In this document: positions 55,262-64,000 of the stretch, in pieces
Numbering within the stretch: the stretch's first letter is position 1
Layout of the letters: each line of letters opens with the position of its first letter
From: Burkholderiales bacterium
Lineage (GTDB): Bacteria; Pseudomonadota; Gammaproteobacteria; Burkholderiales; Burkholderiaceae_E
Direction of reading: 5' to 3'
DNA: 64,000 nt
NCBI GenBank assembly: GCA_947487165.1
Contig: CANKWX010000001.1
Location: 90,717-154,716, forward strand
Program-made: the position numbers and the translations under genes
The notes under the pieces: model-generated
The model's database searches: none
Told to the model about the DNA's origin: nothing
What the model saw: only the letters and a program-made list of their open reading frames with translations

Positions 55262-58200
55262 ATGACCGACCTGTCAGACGCCAAGAAACTCGCCGAATAC
55301 CGCATGACGAACAAGGTCCGCTTCGTCACCGCGGCCTCGCTCTTCGACGGCCACGATGCGTCGATCAACATCATGCGACGCATTTTGCAGAGCATGGGCT
55401 GCGAGGTCATTCATCTGGGTCACAACCGCTCGGTGAGCGAGGTGGTCGACTGTGCGCTGCAGGAAGATGTGCAGGGCATCGCGGTGTCGTCCTATCAGGG
55501 CGGTCATGTCGAGTACTTCAAGTACATGATCGACCTGCTGCGCGCCAATGGCGCGGGTCATGTGAAGGTCTTCGGCGGCGGCGGTGGCGTGATCGTGCCC
55601 GCCGAAATCCGCGAGCTGCATGACTATGGCGTGACCCGCATCTATTCCCCGGAAGACGGGCAAAAGCTCGGCCTGGCCGGCATGATCGGCGACATGATCG
55701 CGCGCTGCGATCTCAACCTCTCGTCCTTTGCGCCGGTCTCGCTCGATGCAATTGTGGTGCCGCCGGGTGCCCGCGCCGGTGATGCGTCGGGGCGTGCCGA
55801 CATTGCCCGCTCGCGCCGCTCGCTGGCTCAGCTCATCACCGCGCTTGAAAACGACACGCCGCCCGGCAAACTCGACGCCGCAGCGTTTACCGCGATGCGC
55901 GCCGATCTGCGCCAGCGCGCCGATCGGGTGGCCACGCCGGCGCTGGGCATCACCGGCACCGGTGGTGCCGGCAAGTCGAGCCTGACCGACGAGCTGGTGC
56001 GACGCCTGCGTCTCGATCAGGATGATGCGCTGCGCATCGCGATCATTTCGGTCGACCCCACGCGACGCAAGTCGGGCGGGGCCCTGCTTGGCGATCGCAT
56101 TCGCATGAATGCCATCGACCATCCCAATGTGTTCATGCGCTCGCTCGCCACCCGCGATGCCGGCAGCGAAATCAGCCAGGCGCTGCCCGATGTGATCGCC
56201 GCCTGCAAGGTCTCGGGCTTCGATCTGATCGTGGTCGAGACCTCGGGCATCGGTCAGGGCGATGCCGCGATCGTGCCGCTGGTTGATGCCACGCTCTATG
56301 TCATGACCCCCGAGTTTGGCGCCGCCAGCCAGCTCGAAAAAATCGACATGCTCGACTTTGCCGATTTCGTGGCGATCAACAAGTTCGATCGCAAGGGCTC
56401 GCTCGATGCCCTGCGCGATGTCAGCAAGCAGTACCAGCGCAATCGCGAACTCTGGACCACCGCACCCGACCAGATGCCGGTCTTCGGCACGCAGGCCTCG
56501 CGCTTCAATGATGACGGCGTGACCGCGCTCTATCAGGGCATGCTGCCCAGGCTGGTTGCGCTCGGCCTGGCGCTGCCGCTGGGCGACAGTGCGCGCCGCG
56601 GCGATGAGGCGGGCGCTGCCGCCAATACCGGTGGCCGACTTGCGCGCGTGGCAAGCCGCCACACCAGCAATCATTCGGTGATCGTGCCGGCTGCCCGCGT
56701 GCGCTATCTCGCCGAGATTACCGATACGGTGCGCGGTTACAAGCAAAGGGCCCGCGCGCAGGCGCGGCTTGCCCGCGAGATCCAGCAGCTGCGCGAAGCC
56801 GCGCGCATGCTGCATGACGACGATACGCAGCACCATGGTGCGCGCGACACGGTGGTGGCGCTGGCCGAGCGGCGCGAAGCCGGGCTCGATGGCGCGGCCC
56901 GCCGCCTGCTGTCTGATTGGCCGGCGCTGCGCGAGTCCTATGCCGGCGACGAGTTTGTCGTGACCGTGCGCGATCGCGAGATCCGCACCGCGATCACCAC
57001 CACCTCGCTGTCGGGCACGCGCATCCGCAAGGTGGCGCTGCCGCAATACGAAGACCACGGCGAGCTGCTCAAGTGGCTGATGCTCGAAAACGTGCCGGGT
57101 TCTTTCCCGTATACCGCCGGCGTCTTCACCTTCAAGCGCGAGGGTGAAGACCCGACCCGCATGTTCGCCGGCGAGGGCGACGCGTTTCGCACCAATCGCC
57201 GCTTCAAGCTGCTCTCCGAAGGCATGGCCGCCAAGCGGCTTTCCACCGCGTTTGACAGCGTGACCCTCTACGGCAACGACCCCGATCTGCGCCCTGACAT
57301 CTACGGCAAGGTCGGCAACTCGGGTGTGTCGATCGCCACGCTCGAAGACATGAAGGTGCTCTATTCGGGCTTCGATCTGTGCAATCCGGCGACCAGCGTC
57401 AGCATGACCATCAACGGCCCGGCGCCCTCGATCCTGGCGATGTTCATGAACACCGCGATCGACCAGCAGATCGACGCCTTCAAAGCCAGACACGATCGCG
57501 AACCCAACGCCGACGAAGCCGCAAAGATTCGCGCCTTCACGCTGGCCAATGTGCGCGGTACGGTGCAGGCCGACATCCTCAAGGAAGACCAGGGGCAGAA
57601 CACCTGCATCTTCTCGACCGAGTTCAGCCTGAAGGTGATGGGCGACATCGCGCAGTATTTCGTGCAACACGATGTACGCAATTTCTATTCGGTCTCGATC
57701 AGCGGCTATCACATCGCCGAGGCCGGGGCCAACCCGATCAGCCAGCTTGCTTTCACGCTGTCCAATGGTTTCACCTTTGTCGAGGCCTATCTGGCCCGCG
57801 GCATGAAGGTCGATGATTTCGCGCCCAATCTGAGCTTTTTCTTCAGCAACGGCATGGACCCTGAATACACCGTGCTCGGCCGCGTGGCGCGGCGCATCTG
57901 GGCGGTGGCAATGCGCGACAAGTACGGCGCCAACGAGCGCAGCCAGAAGCTCAAGTATCACTGCCAGACCAGCGGGCGCAGCCTGCATGCGCAGGAGATC
58001 CAGTTCAACGACATCCGCACCACGCTGCAGGCACTGATTGCCACCTACGACAATGCCAACAGCCTTCACACCAATGCTTTCGATGAGGCGATCACCACGC
58101 CGACCGAAGACAGCGTGCGCCGGGCCATGGCGATCCAGCTGATCATCAACCGCGAATGGGGTCTGGCGAAAAACGAGAATCCGCTGCAGGGCAGCTTCAT

Positions 58201-58654
58201 CGTCGATGAGCTCACCGAGCTGGTTGAAGAAGCGGTGCTGGCCGAATTCGAGCGGATCGCCGAGCGTGGCGGCGTGCTGGGTGCGATGGAGACCGGCTAT
58301 CAGCGCGGCAAGATCCAGGATGAGTCGATGCACTACGAGCATCTGAAGCACACCGGCGAGTACCCGATCATCGGCGTGAACACCTTCCGCAATCCGAACG
58401 GCGACCCGACCCCCGAAAAGCTCGAGCTGGCGCGCTCGACCGAGGAGGAAAAGCAGTCGCAGCTGGCGCGCCTGGCCGACTTCCAGTCACGCCATACCAG
58501 TGAGTCGGCGGCGATGGTGGCGCGGCTGCGTCAGGCAGTGATCGACGACGACAATGTCTTCGCGGTGCTGATGGACGCGGTGCGGGTGTGTTCGCTCGGG
58601 CAGATCACCCATGCCCTGTTTGAGGTGGGTGGGCAGTACCGGCGGAATATGTAG
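55262..58654 (+). CDS. icmF: Fused isobutyryl-CoA mutase IcmF
   Basis: A 1130-residue coenzyme-B12 enzyme that interconverts isobutyryl-CoA and n-butyryl-CoA. The N-terminal cobalamin domain has the base-off motif with His31 (SLFDGHDAS). The MeaB-like G-protein chaperone domain follows (GTGGAGKSS at about 232-240, [20 protein letters not shown]), then the large mutase barrel (about 570-1130, [29 protein letters not shown]). The frame is intact. ATG 55262 starts the conserved sequence; the frame is open upstream into the thiolase end. Confidence 0.94.
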   Translation: MTDLSDAKKLAEYRMTNKVRFVTAASLFDGHDASINIMRRILQSMGCEVIHLGHNRSVSEVVDCALQEDVQGIAVSSYQGGHVEYFKYMIDLLRANGAGHVKVFGGGGGVIVPAEIRELHDYGVTRIYSPEDGQKLGLAGMIGDMIARCDLNLSSFAPVSLDAIVVPPGARAGDASGRADIARSRRSLAQLITALENDTPPGKLDAAAFTAMRADLRQRADRVATPALGITGTGGAGKSSLTDELVRRLRLDQDDALRIAIISVDPTRRKSGGALLGDRIRMNAIDHPNVFMRSLATRDAGSEISQALPDVIAACKVSGFDLIVVETSGIGQGDAAIVPLVDATLYVMTPEFGAASQLEKIDMLDFADFVAINKFDRKGSLDALRDVSKQYQRNRELWTTAPDQMPVFGTQASRFNDDGVTALYQGMLPRLVALGLALPLGDSARRGDEAGAAANTGGRLARVASRHTSNHSVIVPAARVRYLAEITDTVRGYKQRARAQARLAREIQQLREAARMLHDDDTQHHGARDTVVALAERREAGLDGAARRLLSDWPALRESYAGDEFVVTVRDREIRTAITTTSLSGTRIRKVALPQYEDHGELLKWLMLENVPGSFPYTAGVFTFKREGEDPTRMFAGEGDAFRTNRRFKLLSEGMAAKRLSTAFDSVTLYGNDPDLRPDIYGKVGNSGVSIATLEDMKVLYSGFDLCNPATSVSMTINGPAPSILAMFMNTAIDQQIDAFKARHDREPNADEAAKIRAFTLANVRGTVQADILKEDQGQNTCIFSTEFSLKVMGDIAQYFVQHDVRNFYSVSISGYHIAEAGANPISQLAFTLSNGFTFVEAYLARGMKVDDFAPNLSFFFSNGMDPEYTVLGRVARRIWAVAMRDKYGANERSQKLKYHCQTSGRSLHAQEIQFNDIRTTLQALIATYDNANSLHTNAFDEAITTPTEDSVRRAMAIQLIINREWGLAKNENPLQGSFIVDELTELVEEAVLAEFERIAERGGVLGAMETGYQRGKIQDESMHYEHLKHTGEYPIIGVNTFRNPNGDPTPEKLELARSTEEEKQSQLARLADFQSRHTSESAAMVARLRQAVIDDDNVFAVLMDAVRVCSLGQITHALFEVGGQYRRNM

Positions 58655-58657
58655 CCG

Positions 58658-58678
58658 GGGGTGGGCCCAGCCCACCCC
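58658..58678. terminator. Strong hairpin between convergent icmF and cupin genes
   Basis: A perfect 9-bp stem GGGGTGGGC / GCCCACCCC with a CCA loop, starting 4 bases after the icmF stop and ending 11 bases from the cupin stop. There is no T run on either side, so it is at best an atypical terminator or RNA-stabilising hairpin. Confidence 0.5.
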
Positions 58679-58688
58679 GTCATGACGC

Positions 58689-59120
58689 TCACTGCTTTGC
58701 AGCCGAATCCTTCAACCGCTGCAGTTCTTCCCAGCTCTTGTAGGCGGTGATGCCGTTCTCGTCGAAAAAGACCACCGGCCCTTCGCACACGAAGAGGTAT
58801 TCGGTGTCTTCGAGCGCGGTGGTCGAGCCATGCAGCACGCCATTGGGCTCGTAGTCGTAGTCGCCGGCTTCGAGCACGCCGTCGCGCACCTGCAGCTTGC
58901 CCTTGAGCACATAGGTGTGGGCGTCCGACAGATGCTTGTGCGGCGGGGCCACGAAGCCCTTTTTCCAGCGATAAAGCGCCACCCAGCGGCCGGTCTCGGG
59001 GCCGGTCCAGAGCACCTTGGTCCAGGCCATGCCGGGGCTGGTTTCAATCCAGGGCTCGTTCGCGCGAACGATGATGTCGGCAAGCTGGTCATTGATCGGT
59101 TTGATGTTTTGAAGGGCCAT
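58689..59120 (-). CDS. Cupin domain protein (ChrR/dioxygenase-like)
   Basis: A 143-residue single-cupin protein. Metal-ligand histidines lie in APPHKHLSDAHTYVLKGKL and near YEPNGVLHGSTT. It resembles cupins annotated as 2,4'-dihydroxyacetophenone-dioxygenase-like or ChrR-like; activity is unproven. It is preceded on the same strand by the serine hydrolase gene, 50 bases upstream. Confidence 0.8.
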   Translation of the reverse strand: MALQNIKPINDQLADIIVRANEPWIETSPGMAWTKVLWTGPETGRWVALYRWKKGFVAPPHKHLSDAHTYVLKGKLQVRDGVLEAGDYDYEPNGVLHGSTTALEDTEYLFVCEGPVVFFDENGITAYKSWEELQRLKDSAAKQ

Positions 59121-59170
59121 GTCGTCTCCTTTGTCTGTCGTTGCGTGCGCTTGGTGTCGAGGCGCTCAGT

Positions 59171-60343
59171 TCATGTCTGTGCATCGTAGACCGCGGTCTC
59201 GAAGGCCTCAAACAGCGGCATTGCCTTGATGTCGGCAAAGGGCAGGATCTGGGTCATCAGGACCCCGGCCAGATCGCTGGTCGGGTCGATCCAGTAGTAG
59301 CAGTTGGTCAGACCCGCCCAGGACATCGATCCGGCGGCCCGCCCGGTGGGCGCACGGCGCATGTTGATCTGAAAGGCCAGGCTCCAGGTCTTGGGCGTGC
59401 CCGGAAAGAATTCGGCATCGTTGGAGCGGGTGGGGCTGACGGTCTTGAGCATCGTCACCCGACTGTCGCCGAGATGGTTCATGCCCATGAGCGCGACAGT
59501 CTCGGGTCGCAGCACGCGCTCGCCGTTGCCGGCACCGTGATTGAGGATCATGCGTGTGAACTTGAGATAGTCGCGCGCGGTGCTGAGCAGGCCGCCGCCG
59601 CCCTGGTCGACATCGGGAGGCGGTGGCGGGCCCATGCCGGTGATCGGCGCAAGCGACCCGTCCTCAGTGCGCTGGTGCATGCTGGCCATCTGCGAGCGCA
59701 TCGCCTCACTCGGACGGTAGGCGGTACTGCTCATGCCCAGCGGGCCGAGCAGGTGGTCCTGAAAATAGGTGCCCAGCGGCTTGCCGCTTGCGGCCTCGAC
59801 CATCTTGCCGGCCCAGTCGGTATTCACACCATATTCCCAGCGCTCGCCCGGATCGGCGATCAAGGGAATATTGATCGACTCGTTGGTGCGGGTCTCGATG
59901 CCCGGAATCTTCTTCAGGTCCTTGTAGCGCTTGATATCCGCATTCCAGAGCTCATAGCTGAAGCCAGCCGAGTGGGTCAGCAGATGGCGCAGGGTGATGG
60001 CCCGACGGGGCGCGCGCATCAGCGGCTGCCCCTCGGCATCGAAGCCGGTCAGCACGCCCACATTGCCGAGTGCCGGCACGACCGCGCTGGCCGGTGCATC
60101 GAGATCGAGCAGACCGCGCTCCACCAGTTGCAGCGCGGCGCTCGAGGTGATCGCCTTGGTCATCGAGGCAATACCCACGACCGTGTCGATCGTCATTGGC
60201 TCGCTGCGGGCCAGGCTGCGCACGCCGAAAGCGCCCTCGTAGAGCGTGCGCTCGGAGGTGGTGACCATCGCGGCCACGCCAGGGATATCGCCGCGTTTGG
60301 CGGCGTCACTGAGCAGATGATCGATGCGGGCCTGAAGACTCAT
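59171..60343 (-). CDS. Serine hydrolase, class C beta-lactamase fold
   Basis: A 390-residue cytoplasmic-looking (no signal peptide) member of the beta-lactamase/EstB family. The nucleophile motif SxxK is Ser60-Met-Thr-Lys63 and the YxN motif is in WEYGVNTDWAGKM. Such proteins are mostly esterases or peptidases rather than antibiotic-degrading enzymes. The substrate is unknown. It is likely co-transcribed with the cupin. Confidence 0.88.
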   Translation of the reverse strand: MSLQARIDHLLSDAAKRGDIPGVAAMVTTSERTLYEGAFGVRSLARSEPMTIDTVVGIASMTKAITSSAALQLVERGLLDLDAPASAVVPALGNVGVLTGFDAEGQPLMRAPRRAITLRHLLTHSAGFSYELWNADIKRYKDLKKIPGIETRTNESINIPLIADPGERWEYGVNTDWAGKMVEAASGKPLGTYFQDHLLGPLGMSSTAYRPSEAMRSQMASMHQRTEDGSLAPITGMGPPPPPDVDQGGGGLLSTARDYLKFTRMILNHGAGNGERVLRPETVALMGMNHLGDSRVTMLKTVSPTRSNDAEFFPGTPKTWSLAFQINMRRAPTGRAAGSMSWAGLTNCYYWIDPTSDLAGVLMTQILPFADIKAMPLFEAFETAVYDAQT

Positions 60344-60491
60344 GCAGGTTTCCTGATGGGGTTGTACCGATGGGCTTGGGTTGATTGGTCGAAGGGGCGA
60401 CGCGCTCGTTCAACCGTGAGTTCGTGCAAAGCAATGCCCCGATGATAGGAGCAATCGGGAATACAAAGACCGATCGCCGACAAAGACCGTG

Positions 60492-62339
60492 TCAGGCCTG
60501 AGGCTCGATCTTTGCGCCAGGCAGCGTGATGCGCAGACAGGTTCCCTGCGACGTGGAGTCGATCGACAGGCGGGCATGAATGAGCGCGGCCCGCTCCTGC
60601 ATGATTCGCCGCCCGTTGCCCTTGGCCTCGCCCATGCCCACGCCATCGTCCTGCAATTCGATCTGGATGTCTTGGCCTTGGGCGACCGCGGTCAGGGCGA
60701 TATGGTTGGCCTGGGCGTGCTGGATGACATTGGAGATGGCTTCCATCAGCATGAACTGCAGATGCCGCATCTGTGTGGCGTGAAAGTTGGCGAGCACAGG
60801 AAGCTCATCAGCACGCCATTTCAGACCGAGGCCGGCCGCTTTAATACGTCGCTCCAGCCTGAATCGCAGGCTCGCGAGCAGCGCGTTGATATCGCCCTGA
60901 GGCAAGTGGATCGCGTCGACCGACAGTCGCAACTGGTCCAGAGATTCCTGCAGGGTCTGTAAAAGCTCGGTGCGCGATGCGTCACCACGCTCGACTTGCC
61001 GGATGGCCGTGATCAGGTGGGCGCCGGCGCCGTCGTGCATGTCGCGCAAGACGCGGGTGCGCTCTTCGGCCGTCGCCTTGTCGCGCTCCATCGCCGTCAC
61101 CTGGGCATGTTTCAGGTTCAGCTCAAGCTCGCGCGCTTCAATGCGTGCCTGAATAGAGCGGTTGGCTTGAACCAGGTCGTCGCGAGCGCGCTTGAAGCGC
61201 GTACTGACGATGGTCAGGACGCACAGTGCGAGTAACACTGCCGCATATTTTGCATACGCTGACTCTTCAAAATACAGCGCGCCCGCGCGACCCACATACA
61301 CATCACGTGCCAGCGCAAACACGCAGGCCGCCGTGGCCAGAACCAGCAGCCAGCGCAAACCATCGGGTTGCTTCCAGACCTCCCATGCAAGACGCAGCGT
61401 CAGCAGCACCCATCCCGCAAGCGAGGCCAGCATCCAGACGGTCACCCAGACTGGTGTGAGATGCCACCACGACAGTGCCAGACTGATCGGCCCGGTCACG
61501 AGCAGCAACAGGATGCAGCGCTGCTCCACTCGCGGTCGCGCATCGTTCCAGAGTGCCTTGATGATCAGATAGAGCGCCCCTGACCAGATCACGAAAAGGC
61601 AGAGCACCACCATTCCCCAAGTTGGCCAGGGAAGCGGCGAGGCCTCCCACCAGGTGTCAACCAGGCGCAAGCCCCATGCAAGTTCGCCGACCGCCGCTGC
61701 CGCATAAAGGGGGTCGCGCTGCTGCAGCCACAAGAGCGCACAGAATGCGCCGACCAGCAGACTCAGCACGGCGGCGGCCTGAGGTGTGGTGATCCGCAAC
61801 CATTCCTGGTAAGCCCACTGAGGCCGCATCAGTTCCGTGGGGCCGACCATGACCCGCGAGAGCCCGGCCCGTCGTCCGGCATCGGCTCGCAGCACAATCC
61901 GCAGTTCGTTCTGCGGCTTGAGAAGAACCTCCGGCAACACCACCCAGACCGGTCGCTTGGCCGCCCAGTTGTCGTTGTGCACGTCGATCTGACCGGCTTC
62001 GGCCAGCCGTTCGCCGTTGAGATCGATGCGCCAGGCATTACCCACGCGAGGGATGATGGCCGCCCAGGACCCGGCAGCGGCATCAGACGGGCGTGTGAAT
62101 GAGAGGCGCACCTCAACCACCCCAGAAAGACCGCGGGCGGCAAGATCCCAGTGCAGCGGCAGGGACTCGGTGCGCAGCGCGTCGTCGCCGTGAGGCGTGA
62201 GCATTCGGACTTGCGCACTTTCGATCATGACTGGCGTGGGTTGTGCCCAGGCACCGGGCAACAGCAGCCAAAGGCTCAAGCACAGCCAGAAACGATAACG
62301 CAGCCGGCTATCGCGAGACGCGGGCCGGGTCTGGCCCAT
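60492..62339 (-). CDS. Membrane sensor histidine kinase (HisKA_3 type)
   Basis: A 615-residue kinase. The signal peptide is followed by a periplasmic beta-rich domain (about 35-180), then seven membrane helices (about 185-380), a coiled coil (about 385-430) and the dimerisation motif RDMHDGAGAHLITAIRQ with the phosphoacceptor His. The ATPase domain follows (MLMEAISNVIQHAQAN; DDGVGMGE). This is the 7TMR-DISM-like architecture, though assignment of the periplasmic part is tentative. It starts 5 bases after the response regulator gene, its likely partner. Confidence 0.88.
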   Translation of the reverse strand: MGQTRPASRDSRLRYRFWLCLSLWLLLPGAWAQPTPVMIESAQVRMLTPHGDDALRTESLPLHWDLAARGLSGVVEVRLSFTRPSDAAAGSWAAIIPRVGNAWRIDLNGERLAEAGQIDVHNDNWAAKRPVWVVLPEVLLKPQNELRIVLRADAGRRAGLSRVMVGPTELMRPQWAYQEWLRITTPQAAAVLSLLVGAFCALLWLQQRDPLYAAAAVGELAWGLRLVDTWWEASPLPWPTWGMVVLCLFVIWSGALYLIIKALWNDARPRVEQRCILLLLVTGPISLALSWWHLTPVWVTVWMLASLAGWVLLTLRLAWEVWKQPDGLRWLLVLATAACVFALARDVYVGRAGALYFEESAYAKYAAVLLALCVLTIVSTRFKRARDDLVQANRSIQARIEARELELNLKHAQVTAMERDKATAEERTRVLRDMHDGAGAHLITAIRQVERGDASRTELLQTLQESLDQLRLSVDAIHLPQGDINALLASLRFRLERRIKAAGLGLKWRADELPVLANFHATQMRHLQFMLMEAISNVIQHAQANHIALTAVAQGQDIQIELQDDGVGMGEAKGNGRRIMQERAALIHARLSIDSTSQGTCLRITLPGAKIEPQA

Positions 62340-62344
62340 CGCCG

Positions 62345-63052
62345 TTATGTCGTACGCCCCTGGGGGTCCATCAGACCCATCAGGCCGGCCTGGTAGACCG
62401 CCTCGCCGCGGGAATGCACTTCGAGCTTGCGATACAGATGCTTGATGTGCATTTGCACGGTGTGCATCGAGATGCCCTCCATGTCGGCGATTTCGGCATA
62501 GGTGTAGCCGCGCGCAACAAGTCGCAGCACGTCGGACTCACGAGCGGTCAACTGCACTTGGGGCGCATCGGCTGCTCGCTGTTCAGGCAGGGGTGGCTGC
62601 GACTTCAATCGCTCGAGCAGCTTGCGCGCGATCATGGGCGAAATCGGTGAGCCCCCCTGTTTGACTTCGAGGACGATCTGGCCGATATCGTCGGGTTGGG
62701 CATCTTTCTGGATGTAGCCGACCGCGCCTGCTTCCAGGCAGGCGAGCACCGTGTCCTCGTCGCCCAGTACCGAGATCACCAGCGTCTCGCAAGCCGGCTG
62801 CAAGGTCTTGAGGCGGTAAATCAATTCGAGCCCATGTCCGTCAGGCAGGGCCAGATCGGTCAGCAGCAGGTCTGCGGCATGGGTTTCCAGCCACGCCTGG
62901 GCGTCGCGAAGGCGGTTGAACGAGGCCAGCAATGCCAGCCCGGGATGCTCACGGATGCTGGCTTCGAAATACTGTCGTGACGCCTCATCGTCTTCGAGCA
63001 GGACGATTCGCCAGCGTTCATGCGGCGCAGTCTGGACAGGTTCTTCGGGCAT
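62345..63052 (-). CDS. NarL/FixJ family response regulator
   Basis: A 235-residue regulator. The receiver domain has the acidic pair LLEDDE and phosphoacceptor Asp66 (LLLTDLALPDGHG). The LuxR-type helix-turn-helix is LTARESDVLRLVARGYTYAEIADMEG with KHLYRKLEV. The frame is open to 63451 but ATG 63052 is the natural start. It forms an operon with the histidine kinase. The divergent lipoprotein gene 163 bp away is a candidate target. Confidence 0.92.
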   Translation of the reverse strand: MPEEPVQTAPHERWRIVLLEDDEASRQYFEASIREHPGLALLASFNRLRDAQAWLETHAADLLLTDLALPDGHGLELIYRLKTLQPACETLVISVLGDEDTVLACLEAGAVGYIQKDAQPDDIGQIVLEVKQGGSPISPMIARKLLERLKSQPPLPEQRAADAPQVQLTARESDVLRLVARGYTYAEIADMEGISMHTVQMHIKHLYRKLEVHSRGEAVYQAGLMGLMDPQGRTT

Positions 63053-63215
63053 GGACGGGTGAGTGTTATCAGGCAAGCAAACCAAAACGGTCTGACAGCT
63101 TAGTCGCGAGCGCGCGCGGCGAATACCCCCATGAACATGGGTAGCTGACTTTGTGCCGGATCCGGATCGTAGCGGCTTGAGCGTGTCTGCAACGCGCCGC
63201 ACTTCCGGAGCCCTT

Positions 63216-64000
63216 ATGCGTTTTCGATATGTCCTGACCCTGCTGTTGACCTTGTTCCTGACAGGCTGCGGCGGGAGCGGCAGTGGCAGTGGTAATGGTG
63301 AGGCATCCTCAGGCCAGCCTTCCGGGGCAGTCTCAGGCCAGCCCACCGCGGTGTTCAGCGAACTGCTGCGCAGCGATTTGAAGACCAGCGCCACCGCCGC
63401 GACTGTCATCAAGGTGAGCGGCGACGCCTCCGCCTTCAAGGGTGCCACCATCGAGTTCCCTGCGGGCGCCGTGATCGAGGATGCTCAACTGCAGGTGGGC
63501 TATGAGGATGCCTTGCCCGCGCCCCTGAGAAAAGAAGCGATGGACGCTGGCGCCACTCAGGTGTCCAAGGTGCTCGTGCTGAAGATTGCCGACGGCAAGG
63601 ACAATACTTTCAACCGTCCTGTGGTGGTCACCATTCCCTATGACGTCAAGACCGCCGGCGACATGCCGCCAGCGGTTTTTTATTTCGACGAGACGGCGCA
63701 GCGCTACCAGGCGGTGTCAGTGATCGCGGTCGATCGCGTGGCAGGCACCGTGAGCTTTCGCACCTCACACTTCAGCAAGTTCGTGGCGCTGGCACTGCTT
63801 GGTCTGGGCATCGAGCCCGAGGTGAGCACCGGGTTTTCGCTCGCCGCAGACTCCATCCTGCACCAGAATTTCGGGTCGTTTCAGTTTGGCGGTCACTGTG
63901 CTGCCTTCGCATCACTTTCAACCTATTACTTTCGAAATCAAGGCGCGAAGCCGCTCTATGCCTTCGCGCAGGAGGGCGCTGCCGAGGACTCGACCGATGA
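63216..64000 (+). CDS. Lipoprotein with ZU5-like domain and a GGHC cysteine segment (cut by window edge)
   Basis: At least 261 residues, running off the window. The signal peptide ends in a lipobox LTGC (Cys near residue 18), followed by a Gly/Ser-rich linker. Residues about 60-190 have a beta-sandwich pattern seen in ZU5-like modules (GATIEFPAGAVIEDAQLQVGYED; VVVTIPYDVK; FSKFVAL). Then comes FQFGGHCAAFASLSTYYF, which resembles the N-terminal catalytic-Cys helix of papain-like peptidases; that reading is inference. The full gene lies beyond 64000. Confidence 0.65.
   Translation, partial: MRFRYVLTLLLTLFLTGCGGSGSGSGNGEASSGQPSGAVSGQPTAVFSELLRSDLKTSATAATVIKVSGDASAFKGATIEFPAGAVIEDAQLQVGYEDALPAPLRKEAMDAGATQVSKVLVLKIADGKDNTFNRPVVVTIPYDVKTAGDMPPAVFYFDETAQRYQAVSVIAVDRVAGTVSFRTSHFSKFVALALLGLGIEPEVSTGFSLAADSILHQNFGSFQFGGHCAAFASLSTYYFRNQGAKPLYAFAQEGAAEDSTD

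Noticed and set aside
55274..58351. A 1025-codon open frame on the minus strand opposite icmF, and similar long antisense frames at 15467-17536, 41935-44556 and 8247-10331
   Set aside because: They mirror well-supported genes, have His/Arg/Gln/Asp-rich compositions typical of antisense high-GC codons, and show no family motifs. They reflect codon bias, not genes.

Overview
The window is a dense, high-GC chromosomal segment of a betaproteobacterium, almost certainly of the order Burkholderiales. The evidence is gene order and lineage-typical families: topB-dprA-LysM / def-fmt-htpX-rsmB-DUF4390-ntrY-ntrX-trkA-trkH, the porin-glnK-amtB and gshA-gshB-EIIA-HPr-EI blocks, metX-metW, DUF3567, DUF1840 and DUF3429. 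The genus cannot be fixed from the sequence alone. No rRNA, tRNA, CRISPR array, prophage or intact insertion sequence was seen.

Layout. 1-3531 (minus): DNA topoisomerase III (cut by the window edge), dprA and a LysM protein. 3739-17584 (mostly plus): def, fmt, htpX, rsmB, DUF4390, the NtrY/NtrX pair and potassium uptake trkA/trkH. The trk pair is split by an accessory patch holding a wrecked TRAP-transporter remnant, a cyclase-family hydrolase, a small unknown gene and a LysR regulator. 17877-31063: mixed metabolic genes, including a flavin monooxygenase with a PcaD-PcaC fusion, a monoacylglycerol-lipase-like hydrolase, a PatZ-type acetyltransferase, an Ldh-type dehydrogenase, an MscS channel, an FAH hydrolase, msrB, a flavin reductase and a chemoreceptor. 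31162-35432: metH, broken by an in-frame TGA, and a coupled thioesterase. 35636-41693: small envelope proteins, an EamA permease, an AMACR-like CoA-transferase-fold enzyme, a FrnE-like DsbA protein, comM/yifB and ubiK.

41832-50668 is the nitrogen, glutathione and PTS block. A near-perfect sigma-54 promoter with NtrC-like sites precedes a TorF-family porin, glnK and amtB. These are followed by a terminator, purU, gshA, gshB and a PTS cascade (EIIA-HPr-EI) whose genes overlap. 50747-52703 is a methionine unit: a clear sigma-70 promoter starts transcription at a SAM-II riboswitch ahead of metX-metW. 53246-58654 carries a divergent crotonase, a thiolase and the fused isobutyryl-CoA mutase IcmF. 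58689 to the end holds a cupin, a serine beta-lactamase-fold hydrolase, a response regulator/histidine kinase operon and, divergently, a truncated lipoprotein with a possible cysteine-peptidase-like segment.

Most notable items: (1) the metH nonsense codon, with a further 239 conserved codons in frame; (2) the promoter/SAM-II/terminator-like leader of metX; (3) the sigma-54/NtrC control region that places an outer-membrane porin in the ammonium regulon; (4) the dctP/dctM deletion scar inside the trkA-trkH interval; (5) four gene junctions that restart on TTGA or GTGA overlaps. I found no clearly new multi-gene system. Long antisense frames opposite most genes are by-products of high-GC codon usage.
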